The notes: generated by a model from the sequence alone, not told the origin. Shown: positions 1 to 12,873, counted from the stretch's first letter. The stretch is 64,000 bases of DNA from Macrotis lagotis (GCF_037893015.1 NC_133666.1:620291156-620355155); one strand, 5' to 3'. Numbers and translations are program-made.

Positions 1-384
1 TAGCTAAAAGAAGTCTGAGGACTATTGTATAGAAGCTGTGTTTTGTGCATGTATGTGGGGGGAGGGAGGAAAGGGTGCTTAAGGGGCCATGGCTTCTACC
101 ACTTTGAGCTCAATATGAGACTGGGAGCTTGCAGGGTCCTGAAAATGACTTGCAAGTGCATCTGAATCCAACTCTAGCAAAAGTCTACAGCTGGAGGGAG
201 GACCATAGCTTGTTAAAATTTCTATGCTATCAAACTTTGCTACTATTAGGAAATGCCGATAGGCTAGAAATCTGTGTGACAGTGAAGTGAGTGCTGGAAA
301 TGGGGGTTGAACCCTGTCTCTAACACTTATTTGTTGTAATGATCCTTTGTAGGTCACAATCTCTCTTCTCAACTCTAAAACAAA

Positions 385-530
385 ATTAGTAATACATATT
401 ATATATGTATGTGGTATCTACATATATAGTGTATATTCTAATGTGTGTGTATATGTCTATATGATGTATATTATATATCTAATATATATGATATATGTAA
501 ATATATATATATATATGGAGAGAGAGAGAT
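385..530. repeat. AT-rich microsatellite
   Basis: Irregular TA/TG-rich repeat ending in (at)n and (ga)n. Nothing recognisable is seen in 1-384. Confidence 0.8.
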
Positions 531-594
531 GAGAAAAAGAGAGGGAAACAGAAAAAATACATTAAAGTTTATTAAAAACTTTATATAGGTAATC

Positions 595-760
595 ATTTTG
601 GATCCTTGCCTTGTCAGGAAAGTGCTATCATTATTTTCAATTTATACAGGAAAAAATTGAACCTAGAGAGATTGTGACTTACCCAAGGTCACATAGCTAG
701 TAAGTGTCCAAAGGTGGATATGAACCAAGGCCTTCCAAGTCTGATGCTCTATTTCACCAG
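595..760 (-). mobile_element. MIR-like SINE
   Basis: Minus orientation; core words attgtgacttacccaaggtc and acatagctagtaagtgtc. The flank 790-870 (gtaaagtgctttgaaaacct) looks like a further MIR/Ther tail. Confidence 0.7.
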
Positions 761-879
761 GGCTTCCTCTGGTGGTGTCAATCTCCTGGAACTGTTATGA
801 GGCTCTGTAATACATTATGTAAAGTGCTTTGAAAACCTTAAAGTATGCTATAAAGGTTATCTATTATATGTAGATAACT

Positions 880-1240
880 AAAACGTTTATGAAATGAGTA
901 TTATGTGCCAGCCACTGTGAAGAGTATGCAACTCAAAGCAGAAAGAAGGCAATCCTGACCTCAAGGAGTCTACACTCTAGTGGAGAATGTCAACTTTTAA
1001 AATGTATCTCTATATCATTTGTACAGTACATTAAAGGAGTTAATTAGTAGGCATGGAGAGATGAAAGATGAGAGAAAGGGAATAATTCAAGGGACTAGTT
1101 CTCAGAAGGAGCAATAGGCCATGGGATCAAGGACTGGCATGGTAAAGAAAATAAGACACTTCTTCTAAAGAAGCAAAATGGAAGAGAAATGGGGACAATT
1201 ACAAGAAGGGTTGAAGTATGGAAGGAGGGAGATGGCAAAG
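880..1240. other. Old L2/MIR-type debris
   Basis: attatgtgccagccactgtg and gacctcaaggagtctacact are the usual words of an ancient mammalian repeat also seen at 14,405 and 14,735. Confidence 0.45.
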
Positions 1241-1244
1241 AGCC

Positions 1245-1350
1245 CCTTTTTAAAAAATTTAATATTAAATTAAAATATTAATTTTTGTAAGATTTTGAGT
1301 TCCACATTTTTCTACCTCCCTCCTTTCCCTTCCCCTTCCTTTTGTGTGTG
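1245..1350 (-). mobile_element. L1 3' end fragment
   Basis: Minus-strand L1 tail: gattttgagttccacatttt followed by a pyrimidine-rich tract, then (gt)n at about 1343-1363. Confidence 0.6.
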
Positions 1351-1377
1351 CATGTGTGTGTGTGGGGGGGGGGTTAG

Positions 1378-1519
1378 GTTTTTTCAAGGCAACCAGAGTT
1401 AAGTGACTTGCTGAAGGTCACACAGCTGGGTAATTAGTAAATATCCGAGGTTGCACTTGAACTCAGGTCCTCCTGACTCCAGGGCTCATGCTCTATCCAC
1501 TGCACCACCTAGCTGCCCC
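1378..1519 (-). mobile_element. WSINE/MAR1-type SINE
   Basis: Minus copy: caaggcaaccagagttaagt to ccaccтagctgcccc-type end (ccactgcaccacctagctgc). Confidence 0.88.
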
Positions 1520-2574
1520 CTCCCCTTCCTCTTGACAGTGAGTAATCTAAGTTATACATGCATAACTGTATTAAACGTTTTTCAAAATGGCACCTTTCTT
1601 AATACAGTAAGAAATGAGACCTTTTGCTGATAGGGAGGAAGGAGGCAAAGAGAGGAAATTTGGAATATTCCTAGAGAGGGTTAATCAGGAGAGAATGTTC
1701 TGGATTTACTTCACACATGCCTTCCTGAGAAGATTGTATCTCGATCTGATTGTTCTTAACCAGGAGGGCAGAAAGAAACCTTTTAAAATAATTCACATTT
1801 GAAAGTGCCTATTGATGTAATATCTTTGACCAAAATCTAATTTAAAAAAAACAAATAGTCTTACCCTTTGTGCATTTTCATTATACATTGTTAATGACTT
1901 TGGTTGCAAGCCAGTAAAAGACTTAAGCTATTAGCGGGTAGAGCAGGCAGAAAGAGTTAAAAGGATTGCCAGGCTGAAGCCAAGCTCAGGAGAGCTAAGA
2001 GAATGTAAATTTGCAATGGACTCTGTTGATCCCTAAAGCAGTGTGATCTCCCTCCCCCAGTGGAACCCAGAACAAAGGGGAGGATGGAGTTACCCAGGGG
2101 TGCTTGTTGCACAGACCTTGATATGACACTTGAGGGGCTAGAAGAGTTATGGCAGCCTTCAGGAGGCTGAACCTGGATTTTTGCAAGCCAAGAAGAAACC
2201 AAGTTATCAGTCAACAACTCAGCAGAGGTTGATTTCTGGCTACAATGTGCCAGACACTTTGAAAGGTAGACCCTTCCCTTAGGGAATTTACATCCTATCC
2301 CCTGATAGGAAGATGGCTAAGTCCAGGGAATGAAGGATAGCTGAGCTGGGCCCTTTCCCAAAATGGAAATTTCTGGGAGAATTCACCAGTGGAAGAAGGG
2401 GCCCACAGGAACCAAGTTAGGAAATACTGAGGTTTCATCCAGAGAATCAGGCATGGTTGTCTCAGACCTTTCTCAAAACTGGAGTTAGGTTCAATAATTA
2501 GTGTCATGCTGAGTCTCTAAACTCACTGAAAAGTAGACCAAACCTGCTAAGCCTTGAGCTTGAAAGATGTAGGA
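1520..2574. other. No recognised feature
   Basis: Short open frames only, with no homology or repeat that I recognise. Confidence 0.4.
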
Positions 2575-2723
2575 AAGGGGCATCTTTGTGGCAGAGTGGA
2601 GAGAGCACCAGCCCTGGATCCAGGAGGACCCGAGTTCAAATGTAACCTCTGATGCTTGACACTTACTAGCTGTGTGACCCTGGGTAGGTCACTTAACCCT
2701 GATTGCCTTACCAAAAAAAAAAA
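2575..2723 (+). mobile_element. tRNA-derived SINE, older subtype
   Basis: Plus copy: gagcaccagccctggatcca to tgtgtgaccctgggtaggtc, A-tail at 2713. It carries the cttgacacttactagctg form rather than ttaataattacctagctg. Confidence 0.85.
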
Positions 2724-2927
2724 TTGGGAAAGAAGAAAACCTACATTGGACGGGATTCTGAATTCTAGGGCAGGATCTAAAATATGCTTCAAAAAACTTA
2801 ATTTTTCCAAAAAAGAAATCTCTGTTCTCTTGAGTTCCCACTTCCATCTCCAGTTGGGGGGTAGAGCTAAGTGTTCTTCCCCTTCTCATTCATATTACTT
2901 TCATCATCATCATGGAGGCAATCCACA

Positions 2928-2960
<33 letters not shown>
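2928..2960. repeat. (CA)n microsatellite
   Basis: About 15 CA units. Confidence 0.9.
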
Positions 2961-2963
<3 letters not shown>

Positions 2964-2969
2964 ATTTCT

Positions 2970-3250
2970 GTGTCAATTCCAAGCATTTTCACTGGCTGTT
3001 CCCCAAGCCTAGAATGTTGTCCCTCCTCACCTTCACCTCCAAGTTTCCTTCAGGTCCTAGCTCAAACACCTTCTGCAAGAAATCTTTTCCAGTTTCTTCT
3101 TTATACTAATGCCTTCCCTCTGAGATTGCCTCCAGTTGAACAGATGTTTACATGTTGTCACCAAATTAGAATGTCCTTCTTGAGGCCAGGGACAATTTTT
3201 GCCTTTGTAACCTCAGCCTAGCCCAGGAGCTGGCACATCTAATATAACTT
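2970..3250 (+). mobile_element. L2 3' fragment
   Basis: ttccccaagcctagaatgtt, ttccttcaggtcctagctca and gagctggcacat are L2 3'-region words. Confidence 0.65.
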
Positions 3251-4009
3251 TAAAACTGCCTAGCTTGAGGATATTACTTTAGAAAACAGTGCTTCAATAA
3301 AATGTTATGAGTCCAATTTAAACAGCTGGATCATTGACAGGATATTTATATTTAAAATTATACAATTTTTACCATCTCCTATAGGTCTCAAAGCCAACTT
3401 GCCCCAACAAGACTTGAAAGGGGAAAATTCTATGAAACTGACTTCACTTCATTCCCATTTTCTTCCTATTTTCTGTTTGCAAAAGATAAATAAATGATTC
3501 ACCCCCCCAAAAAAAATTAAAACTTACTAAAAAATGTTTGTTCACTACATTTTATTGTGCTGGACAAAAGAGCGGGAAAGCTGTCTGTGAAGACTTCCTG
3601 AAATGAGAACCCTGGTTAATGAAAAAGATTGGGGAAAGGAGACTGGGAATCCATATTTGGGATCAGGCACCTATATCAAAGAGCAATCTCCCCAAGTTTA
3701 ACTCCCTCAGGTCTCAGAAGCTGTTGGTTCCAGTTGATGCAGAAATCTGTCCCAGCTGCAAACTTGATTTCAGTCTAACAGTACTGACCCTCCCCATTCT
3801 GTAGGCAGCTTGAATCTCCACCCTTAAGGGAGGGTCCCAGTTCTCAAAGGTCTGATGCCCCATCTTCAAAAACAGAGACTAGCAACTCTTAAAGAGCCAA
3901 TCTTAAGGCAACAGTGTCAATTTGAGAATGGTGACCCTGCTTCCCCTAATTTCATCTGTATGGATGATGCAGCTCTACTACTCTTTCCTGCTTTTTTCTG
4001 TACTTTTTA
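3251..4009. other. No recognised feature
   Basis: No repeat family or coding signal that I can support. Confidence 0.4.
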
Positions 4010-4151
4010 AAAAAAATTTATTTTTGCAAGGCAATGGGATTACATGACTTGCCCAAGGTCACATAGCTAAATGAGTATCAAGTGTCTGAGGTTGAATTTG
4101 AACTCAGATCCTTCTGACTCCAGGGCTGGTGCTCTATCCACTACACCACCT
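4010..4151 (-). mobile_element. WSINE/MAR1-type SINE
   Basis: Minus copy: tttttgcaaggcaatgggat to gtgctctatccactacacca. Flanks resemble an imperfect target duplication (tttctgtactt / ttttgtactt). Confidence 0.88.
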
Positions 4152-5049
4152 CTTTTGTACTTCTTGCAGAAATATCTTCAAATATCGCCAAAAACAAAGA
4201 AAGAGAAGACTTGGAGATTTGGGGAAATGGATGATAGCATGTATTTATCCCTTCTCATAGTTATATTGATCTATTTCTCTCAGACAAAAGTTCCTAGAGA
4301 GGAAGAAATGATGTGGAACACTTGATGCGAATGGAAGGAGGTGGCAAAAGATTCAAGCTACAGAGATGAGCATCTCCCACTGCTCTAGAGAGAAAATTGT
4401 TAAATTTTCAGCATGAGCATTTAAACCTCTAAATTTGGCACAAATCAAGGCTTGATTTATTGTTTTGTTGATTGTCTAGACTTAATCAAGTGATGGAGAA
4501 AATAGTAATGATAAAAACTTTAAAGTGTGTGAAGCAGAGCTGATCATTAAGCATTTGCCAACACATCCCTGAGATTAGAGGACATTGATAGAGTTGAACT
4601 CACAAGGAAAGAAAATGAGGTCAGCAGGGGTGATGGCCTGGGAGAATGAGAAGGAAACAGGGATGCTAGAGGTCTTGGTGAGGACAAAGAATAGGCTTAG
4701 AAGGAAGAAAGCAAGGGAGAGTTGGGAGGATTGGAAGTGATGATCAGAGAGGGAAGTTTCAGGATTAGGGAGGCAAGAGGGTAATGTTAAAATATGCTGT
4801 GGAGACCTTTAGATTCAAATATTCCCTCTGATACCTTGGGTCTTGGACACTTATCTGTAGGGTGAACAATTCACATGGCCTCTGAGTTCCCTTCCAGCTC
4901 TGGGTCCTTAATGGTAATACCATGAGGCAGAATGAATAATATAAATGATGGGAACTGAAGGCTGATGAAGTGAGAGGCCAAGATATCTGAGGGGTCATCA
5001 TTCCTTTAGTAGGAAGGCAAGGGCTGGGATAATGAGAAAGATTATAACA

Positions 5050-5225
5050 TGGATGTTGAAATCTGAGAATCAGATAATTTAGAGGTGGAAGGAACTTTAG
5101 TAGCTATGTGGTCAATCCATGAAAGGAATCTACACCTTAATGGGCTAGACCAGTGATGACCCAACCTCTACATGAAGGTCCTCAAAGAGGGTGAACCCAT
5201 GATCTATTGAGGCTGTCCAGAAAAA
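5050..5225 (-). mobile_element. CR1/L3-like LINE fragment
   Basis: aatctgagaatcagataatt through gaggctgtccag follows the antisense CR1/L3 3' region. Confidence 0.5.
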
Positions 5226-6650
5226 GGAGATTAGTATGTGACAATCATAAAATCTTGGATATAGTGATCTAGATAGATGGAGTGAGCCCTAAAGGAGAAA
5301 AAGTTGTTGAGGATTGGTAACCAGTGGAGCAGGTCAGGAGGCAAGAGTACTATGCAAGGTAGGAGAGAGTAACCAGAGATTCAGTGTCCTCCAAGAGTCA
5401 TAATGAAAGAGTGTAAGAAGAAGTCTGGGATAAAGGGAGGTCTTCAAGGACACAATAGGAGGAAAAGGCAAAGGAGAAAATGAGACTGGAAAGGGGGAAA
5501 GAATTGAGCTGGATGAGGAGGAGAGAGCAGGGAGTTTGTCAGTTCATCTTTAGGATGGGAAAAGTATTATTTGATTTGATCCACTTTTTCAGGGTCCTGT
5601 GGTGAGAGTAAGGTATATGACTTTATGCTAGCTCTTTCTCCAAACAAGGAAGTAGGGGGGTCGAGGCAGGGGGTCATTAAAAACAATGCAAGGGATGACT
5701 GAACTCATTCTAGTCCCATGTTCTACTGCTTCATCTGGGTCACATACTCAGAACAGACTCTGTATGTGAATAGTGCCTCATCTGCTCTGTAAGCTTTGTG
5801 TTCCTGAACCCATCCTGGATGAGTGGGCAGCAGGAAGAGCCTCATCATCACTGAGAATGAGTGCTATGCCTCCCTTCCTTTCTCTCCTCTCAGTCTGGAC
5901 TGTTCCAGAACCCACCCAAAATAACTGGGTAAGAACCAAGGATATCCCACATCCTCAACTGCTCACATCATTTGAATGAGGTAAAAGTCAACAAGTTCAT
6001 TCTTTCCATTGAGATAGATGGAAGCCCACCAGAAGTTACCTTCTGTAACTTCCTTCTCTATCTGTCCAGCCTCAATGGCTTGACACTTTCATCTTAGCTA
6101 TTAAAATGACCGAGTGACCTCTGGACTTTGCCTTTTATTCTTCAGCTGAACTTGAGGTATTGTATCCCCTAATTTAGTGTGTAAGCCTCATGAGAAAGAT
6201 TAGAGAATGGTTAGAAATGGTTAGAGAATCTAACCAATTTTTCTTTGAATTTATTGTAAGCACTTAAATGCTCATTCATTCATTCATTCATTTATATCCC
6301 TCTAGATAGGGTCCTTTGGGCAGGAGACTTTGTGTTTATTGTTTTCTCAGATGATTCTGTGACAGAGCACACTCCAAACTCCAAAAATGGTGACCAGTCT
6401 CAAGGGAAGAAGGTCCTTATATACAGTCCCTAAGAGGTGTCAGGGCTGGAATCACACATTCCTGGGTTCAATGATGGCAAATGAGAATCTGGGCTAGACC
6501 TGAGATCTTGGTGTTATCAGGGAGCACCACATACAATGGTTACAAAAGACATTCTATCAGGCTGGAACAAGGAACGGGAGATAGTTGATTCCAATTCCAA
6601 GGAGAACATCACCATTACCCCCTTTTTCCTGTTGCCTCCCTAGGCTCTCA
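5226..6650. other. No gene; short simple repeat only
   Basis: A (cattcatt)n run lies at 6272-6294. Otherwise I see no feature I can support. Confidence 0.4.
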
Positions 6651-6654
6651 GGGG

Positions 6655-6840
6655 TAACTGAGGGTTGCTTTGTTCTTTGCTCAATGTAATGATGTAAAGA
6701 AAAACCCCCACAAAGCTATCCAAAAATGGAAAGGATTATCTCAGAACAGATTGAGTTAGTTCCCCCTTGCTACATGTTTTCAAGCAAAAGCTTGGTAACT
6801 ACTTTGGCATGTTGTAGATTCCTTTTTAAACACTGGTGAG
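6655..6840 (+). mobile_element. CR1/L3-like fragment, inverted relative to 8908-9060
   Basis: Its reverse complement matches 8908-9060 (taaacaggaatctacaac, ggtaactac/gtagttaccaagctttt). Same family in opposite orientation, 2 kb apart. Confidence 0.7.
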
Positions 6841-7134
6841 ACTCAGTGGCTGCTGATGTTCCCTGGAACAACAAGTTCCAAAGTTAAGAGATTTCCAGAT
6901 TCAAATGAAGATGCTTAGCTCACCTCCATGCTTTGTGAACAAAGCTGGGTCTTAGATCCCAGACACAGACAAGCACCAGGCTCAGACTTAAAGTCTTTCC
7001 AACTTGGAAGAATCTGTCCAAGCTTATCTTTAAAACACAGTATAACAGGGGATATAGAAGTCTCAGAGGAGGGCTTTTGTCCAGAGATAAATGACATAAA
7101 TTAGAATATTGTACACACAGACAAGATCATAGGT

Positions 7135-7470
7135 AAAATCATTACAATATTTTACATTTCTAAAGCACTTTTAAAGCTTGTAAAATATTTTATGGATATT
7201 TCGCCTTATTTTCACAACAACCCTGGGAGGTAGGTGAAATTATGAACACCCTCATTTTACATATGAGGAAAATGAAGTTCCTAGAGATGAAGTGACCTGC
7301 ACAAGATCACCTAGCTAGGAAGAATGTGAGACAGGATTTGGACTTTGCCTATTTTGACTCCAGCTTCAGTACCCTATCCACTGTACTACCTAGCTGCCAC
7401 ATCTCAGAAGCTAGGAGTCCAACCCCCTCATTTTACAGATGAGGAAACTGAGGTCTGAAGAGCATAATGA
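7135..7470 (-). mobile_element. MIR-like SINE
   Basis: Minus: cacaacaaccctgggaggta, cattttacatatgaggaaaa and cactgtactacctagctgcc, plus a second short MIR piece at 7415-7470. Confidence 0.75.
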
Positions 7471-7479
7471 TAAATACAA

Positions 7480-8040
7480 AGAGCTAATAAAGGAGATAAC
7501 CATGATCACATTCATATGGGGAAATCAGGGAAGCTTCCTGGAAGAGATAATGCTTGAATTGGCCCATGAGGTGTAATGGGCAGGAAGACTAGGATTAAAT
7601 ATTTCTTGACTGTTGAACAATTAGGGGTGAAGGAGGTGGATTCCAAATATAGGAGAAAGATTGAACATAAAGCAGATTGTACAGATGAAAATCAGAAAGC
7701 GGTCCCCCATCCGCAGGATCAGATTGTGTAGAGATAGCTTGAGCTTGAGGTTGAGGAGGTTATTTTTATTCAGGGAGGAGCTACAGAAGTTATTGTGCCT
7801 ATTTTTTCTAGTTCTGGCTCCCCAAAGACCAGCCCTTCACAATGTTATAGCCTCTTATTTATTCCCACTCAAGCTTGTCCAATGAGACAGTGACCTTGAA
7901 TGACAGACATACCATAAGGATTCTTCTGGAGGTAGTGGGGTTTGAGTTGGCCTTAAAGGATAGAGAAGATTGACCTCAGGGTTACAGGAGGATTAGGTGT
8001 CCCAAATGAGACACAGCCCTCTCCAGAAGGACGTTATTTC
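7480..8040 (-). mobile_element. L2-like debris
   Basis: tcagggaagcttcctggaag and ggtttgagttggccttaaag resemble antisense L2. The rest is unassigned. Confidence 0.4.
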
Positions 8041-8860
8041 CTTTTAATAGACCACTAGTGCTTCCAGGTTTCTCATTAAGAAAAGGGAATGGATATCTTC
8101 TTTTCACTTTGTTTCATGGAATATTTTCTTTCCTATCGTTCCACAGATTCAACCTTTCCTTGGTCATAAAGGGACAAAAATGGATATAAAGTTTAGAGGA
8201 TATTAAGGAATAGAGATGTTTGTCTGAGGGACAGTCCATTTAACTATTTACTAAAATCCACATCTAGAATATCTGGAATAGCAAACTATTATTTTCCCCT
8301 CCCTTCCCCAGGCATTTCTCCATCCCAACCTACAAATGAATCTTCATCTCTGTCTCAGGGTAGATACTTCACTCTTCAAGTCTCCCTTCTCCTGTTCTGA
8401 GACTACTTGAATATCAGTGAAGAAAGCTTCAAAAGTCAAGCTAATTAGCTAATTTCTCAGATGATAAATTAATGGTGTATATCATTATCTGATTCCTCTG
8501 ACTTCTACTCAACAGCCTTCCTATCCCTCAAGGACCATTTCAGATTTTTCCTTGTCTCCTGTCACTGCTAAACACACACCTACTCTTCCCATCCCTCTCC
8601 CTCCCCCACCCCCAACATTGAGAAAATGACTCACTCCAAGGAGAGCTTCCTCAACTCTACCTTACTCCACTGCTTTTTCTCAGCATCATTTCCCTCCGGC
8701 CATAGACACAGGGTCCACTCCTGCTGATATAACTAATCCTTTTACTGGAACCCTTGATCTCACTCCCTCCCTTTCTCTAGGACCATGTCCACAATCATAT
8801 ATACACAGGTAATTATGCACATACACACAACATGCATGTGTGCACACATACTTACTTAAA
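8041..8860. other. No recognised feature
   Basis: Pyrimidine-rich in part (8580-8620); no repeat or coding signal recognised. Confidence 0.35.
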
Positions 8861-8869
8861 CAGGATCTC

Positions 8870-9508
8870 TGTGTTAGAAGGAAAATCAGCAGCCACTGAG
8901 TCCAACCAATGTTTAAACAGGAATCTATAGTATGCCAGAAAAGTAGTTACCAAGCTTTTGCTTGAAGACTTGTAGCAAGGGAGAACTTAACTCAGTCTGT
9001 TCTGAGACAACTCTTGACAGTTTTGGACAACTCTGTGGGGAAATTTTTCTTTACATCAAGTCTAAATCTGCCTTCCTGAAAATTCCACCCATCCTTCTGC
9101 CCTCTGGGCAACTTGCATCTAATTCTTCTATGTGGTAACTCTTCAGATAGTTCCAGAAAACTTGCAGTGTTCTCCCAAGCCTTCTTTTCCCCAAGTTAAA
9201 TATTTGTTTCTTCAACTGATTCTCACATGGCATGGAATCCATGTCCTTTGTGCCATCTTGGCTGCTATTCCTTGGACATTTTTCTTCATACCAATATCTT
9301 TTTTAATATGTAATATCCAGAACTGAAAATAATGCCCCCAATGGCATCTGCCCAGGACAGAGTACAGGGGGGTGAGCCCTGGCTCTTTTTAATGCAATCT
9401 AAATCCTGTAACTTTTTTGGCTGCTACATCACACTGTTGACTTATATTGGGCTGCAATACATTAAACCCCCCCCCACATCTTTTTTTTCAGAAAACCTGT
9501 TATCTAAC
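8870..9508 (-). mobile_element. CR1/L3 LINE 3' region
   Basis: Long antisense CR1/L3 match: gaagacttgtagcaagggag, ctgattctcacatggcatgg, tgctattccttggacatttt, cccaggacagagtacagggg and ttttggctgctacatcacac, in CR1 order. Confidence 0.75.
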
Positions 9509-9960
9509 ACCAATATTAGGATTATATGTCAAAGAAATCTTAAAAAAACAGGAAAAATCTCACATGTTCAAAAATAGTTATAGCAGCTCTTTTTGTTGTA
9601 GCAAAAAATTGGAAATTGAACAAATACTCATCAACTGAGGAATGGCTTAACAAGTTATGGTAAAGGAATGTTATGAAGTACTATTGTTTTAGAAGAAATC
9701 ATGAATGGTCAGATTTTAAAGAAGCATGGAAAGAATTATAGTAACTGATGTTGAGTGAAGTGAGCTGAACCAAGAAAACACTGCACACATCAACAACACT
9801 TGGAGATGATCAATCAGAATAGACCCAGTTCCTCTCAGTAGTTCAGAGATAAGGACAACTCTTAAGAGACTTGCTATGGGCAACGCCATCCACATCCAGA
9901 GGTAAAAAACTATGGAATCTGAATGCATACTATGTTCACCTTTTTTTTCTTTTTGGGGGA

Positions 9961-10089
9961 TTTTTTTTTTTTTGCAAGGCAAATGGGGTTAAGTGGCTTG
10001 CCCAAGGCCATACAACTACATAATTATTATTAAGTGTCTGAGGTCACATTTGAACTCAGGTACTCCTGACTCCAGGGCCAGTGCTCTAC
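9961..10089 (-). mobile_element. WSINE/MAR1-type SINE, 5'-truncated
   Basis: Minus copy with T-tail, then tttgcaaggcaaatggggtt. It stops at gtgctctac, short of the usual ccacctagctgcccc end. Confidence 0.85.
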
Positions 10090-10192
10090 AAGTACAATTT
10101 TTACCAGACTGTTTGCCATCATGGAAAGGGGAGAGGGAAAGAAGGATGGTAGAAAAACATGAAATTCATAAATTTGCAAATGGATGAGTATT

Positions 10193-12092
10193 TTTTAACT
10201 TATGTTTTTAGAAATATTTTATTTTGAATTTTACAGTTTTTTCCCCCAATCTAGCTTCCCTTCCTCCATCCCCACAGAAGGCAGTCTGTTATTCTTTACA
10301 TTGTTTCCATAGAATGCATTGATCTAAACTGAATGTGATGAGAGAGAAATCAGATCCTTAAGGAAGAAACATAAAGCATGAGATATAGCAAAATTACATA
10401 ATAAGATAACTTTTTTTTTTAAATTAAAGGTAATAGTCTTTGGTCTTTGTTCAAATTCCACAATTCTTTCTCAGGATACAGATGGCATTCTCCATTGCAG
10501 ATACCCCAAAACTGTGACTGATTGTTGCTCTGTTGGAATGAGCAAGTCCATCAAGGTTGATCATCACTCCCATGTTGCTGTCAGAGTATACAATGTTTTT
10601 CTGGTTCTGCTCATTTCGCTCAGCCTCAATTCATGCAAATCTTTCCAGGCTTTCCTGAATTCCCATCCCTCCTGGTTTCTTTTTGTTGTTGTTGTTGTTG
10701 ATATCTCATTTCCTTTTTTTTTAATTAAAAATTTTATTTTTGAGTTTTACAATTTTTCCCCTAATCTTATTTCCCTCCCCCCACCCCCCACAGAAAGCAA
10801 TTTCTCAGTCTCTACATTGTTTCCTTGGTAAACATTGATCCAAATTAAGTGTGATGAGAGAGAAATCATAGCTTTAAGAAAGAAACATAAAGTATAAGAG
10901 ATAACAAGATCAGACAATAAGATATCAGGTTTTTTTTTTCTAAATTAAAGGTAATAGTCCTTGGTCTTTGTTTAAATTTCATGGTTCTTTCTCTGGATTC
11001 AGATGGCATTCTCCATCGCAGACAGCCCCGGATTGTCCCTGATTGTTGCACTGATGGAATGAGCGAGTCCATCAAGGTTGATCATCACCCCCATATTGCT
11101 GTTAGGGTGTACAGTGTTTTTCTGGTTCTACTCATCTCTCTCAACATCAGTTCATGCAAATTCCTTGAGGCTTCCCTTTATTCCCATCCCTCCTGGTTTC
11201 TAATAGAACAATAGTGTTCCATGACATACATACACCACAGTTTGCTAAGCCATTCCTCAATTGAAGAACATTTACTTAATTTCCAATTCTTTGCCACCAC
11301 AAACAGGGCTGCTATGAATATTTTTGTACAAGTGATGTTTTTACCCTTTTTCATCATCTCTTCAGGGTATAGGCCTAGTAGTGGTATAGCTGGATCAAAG
11401 GGTATGCACATTTTTCCTGCCTTTTGGGCATGATTCCAAATTGCTCTTCAGAAAGTTTGGATGAGTTTTCAGCTCCACCAACAATGCATTAGTGTCCCAG
11501 ATTTCCCACATCCCTTCCAACATTCCTTTCTGGCCAGTCTGAGAGGTGTGAGGTGGCACCTCAGAGATGCTTTAATTTGCATTTCTCTAATAATTAGTGA
11601 TTTAGAGCAATTTTTCATATGACTATGGATTGCTTTGATTTCCTCCTCTGTAAATTGCCTTGGCATATCCTTTGACCATTTGTCAATTGGGGAATGACTT
11701 GCCTTTTTTAAAAAGAATTTGACTCAGTTCTCTTTATATTTTAGAAATGAGTCCTTTGTCAGAAATACTAGTCATAAAAATTGTTTCCCAATTTACTACA
11801 TTTCTTTTGATCTTTTACAGTGGTTTTATCTGTGCAAAAGCTTTTTAATTTGATGTAATCAAAATTATCTGGTTTGTTTTTAATGATGGTCTCCATTCTT
11901 CCTTGGTCATAAATTGCTTCCCTTTCCACAGATCTGACTTCCCTTTCCACAGATCTGACAGGTAAACTATTCTTTGATCTCCTGGTTTGCTTATAATATT
12001 GTTTTTTATGTCTAAATCCTGCATCCATTTTGATCTTATCTTGGTATAGGGTGTAAGGTGTTGGTCTAATCCAAGTTTTTGCCAAACTAACT
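10193..12092 (-). mobile_element. Compound L1 insertion with perfect 16-bp target duplication
   Basis: The flanks CAAATGGATGAGTATT at 10177-10192 and 12093-12108 are identical. The insert holds two L1 3' ends in the same (minus) orientation: 10193-10675 and 10708-12092, each starting with a T-run and a G-rich-tract 3' UTR. The second reads through the ORF2 C-terminus (CIPFDPAIPLLGLYPEEMMK, KLWCMYVMEHYCSIRNQEG). A (gtt)n stretch and T-run separate them. This fits an L1 that carried a downstream L1 fragment along as a 3' transduction. It also has a short internal tandem repeat (cacagatctgac, 11,919-11,960). Confidence 0.85.
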
Positions 12093-12329
12093 CAAATGGA
12101 TGAGTATTGAAAAACTTCCATTGCATATAACTGGAAAAATAAAATTAAAATTTCAATAAAAAAAGAAAAACTGCTATCTGACCATACTTCCAAATTTGGA
12201 TTATTTGAAGCCAAGCATCAGATGTGACATTTGCCCCCACAGTCATCCCCCATGTCAGATATTTATCTACTGTTTCTTCCTTACCACTTGCTCCCCATCT
12301 ACTTACAAATACTTCTGAGGCTTATGACC

Positions 12330-12425
12330 TGGATGACCTAGGACACATTCATTTAACATCCTGGGGTTCAGTCTCTTCATTTGTAAAATGAGGAAATCTG
12401 AGTTATTTTTCATCTTTATGGAGAT
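12330..12425 (+). mobile_element. MIR fragment
   Basis: tcttcatttgtaaaatgagg preceded by a degenerate tRNA-like part. Confidence 0.5.
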
Positions 12426-12873
12426 AGTTCTGTGTGTACAGAACACATAGGCCAGTAAACACCCCTTACTGGCGAACAAACAATGCAGGGCACTTTGAAC
12501 TCATGGAATAGTGTTTGGATTCTCCTTTGTTCTCTTGTTCAAACTGATAATACCCACGTATTCAGACTTTTTTAGTCTTCTTCTGTACCAACACCCTTGG
12601 AGTAAGACCTACTCCTTGGGAGGCTACATGATGATGTCAGGAACTAACAGTTCCTTCAGGTGGTTCCTGAGGTTTTCCATCTCAAAGAGGGCAATTTTCT
12701 ATGACTGACCTCAAAAAAAGTGGGAGTCATTAAGATAGATTCTGAATTCTGCTCCCCAGGAGCACTCCATGTTCCATTCATTCAGCAAGAAAACATCAAC
12801 CCTCATATTGAATTTCCTTCTTCAGATAAACCTTTCATTTCTCATGCACTGGGTAGTCATCAAAGTTAAATTT

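Larger units (their letters stand above)
9510..12165 (+). mobile_element. L1 ORF2 end and 3' UTR, split by two younger insertions
   Basis: Plus-strand L1: translation gives KNSYSSSFCCSKKLEIEQIL and a LSEVS-like end, then its 3' UTR. It is interrupted by a SINE (9961-10089) and by a 1.9-kb L1 (10193-12092), and resumes at 12093 to its A-rich end near 12,165. Confidence 0.8.
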
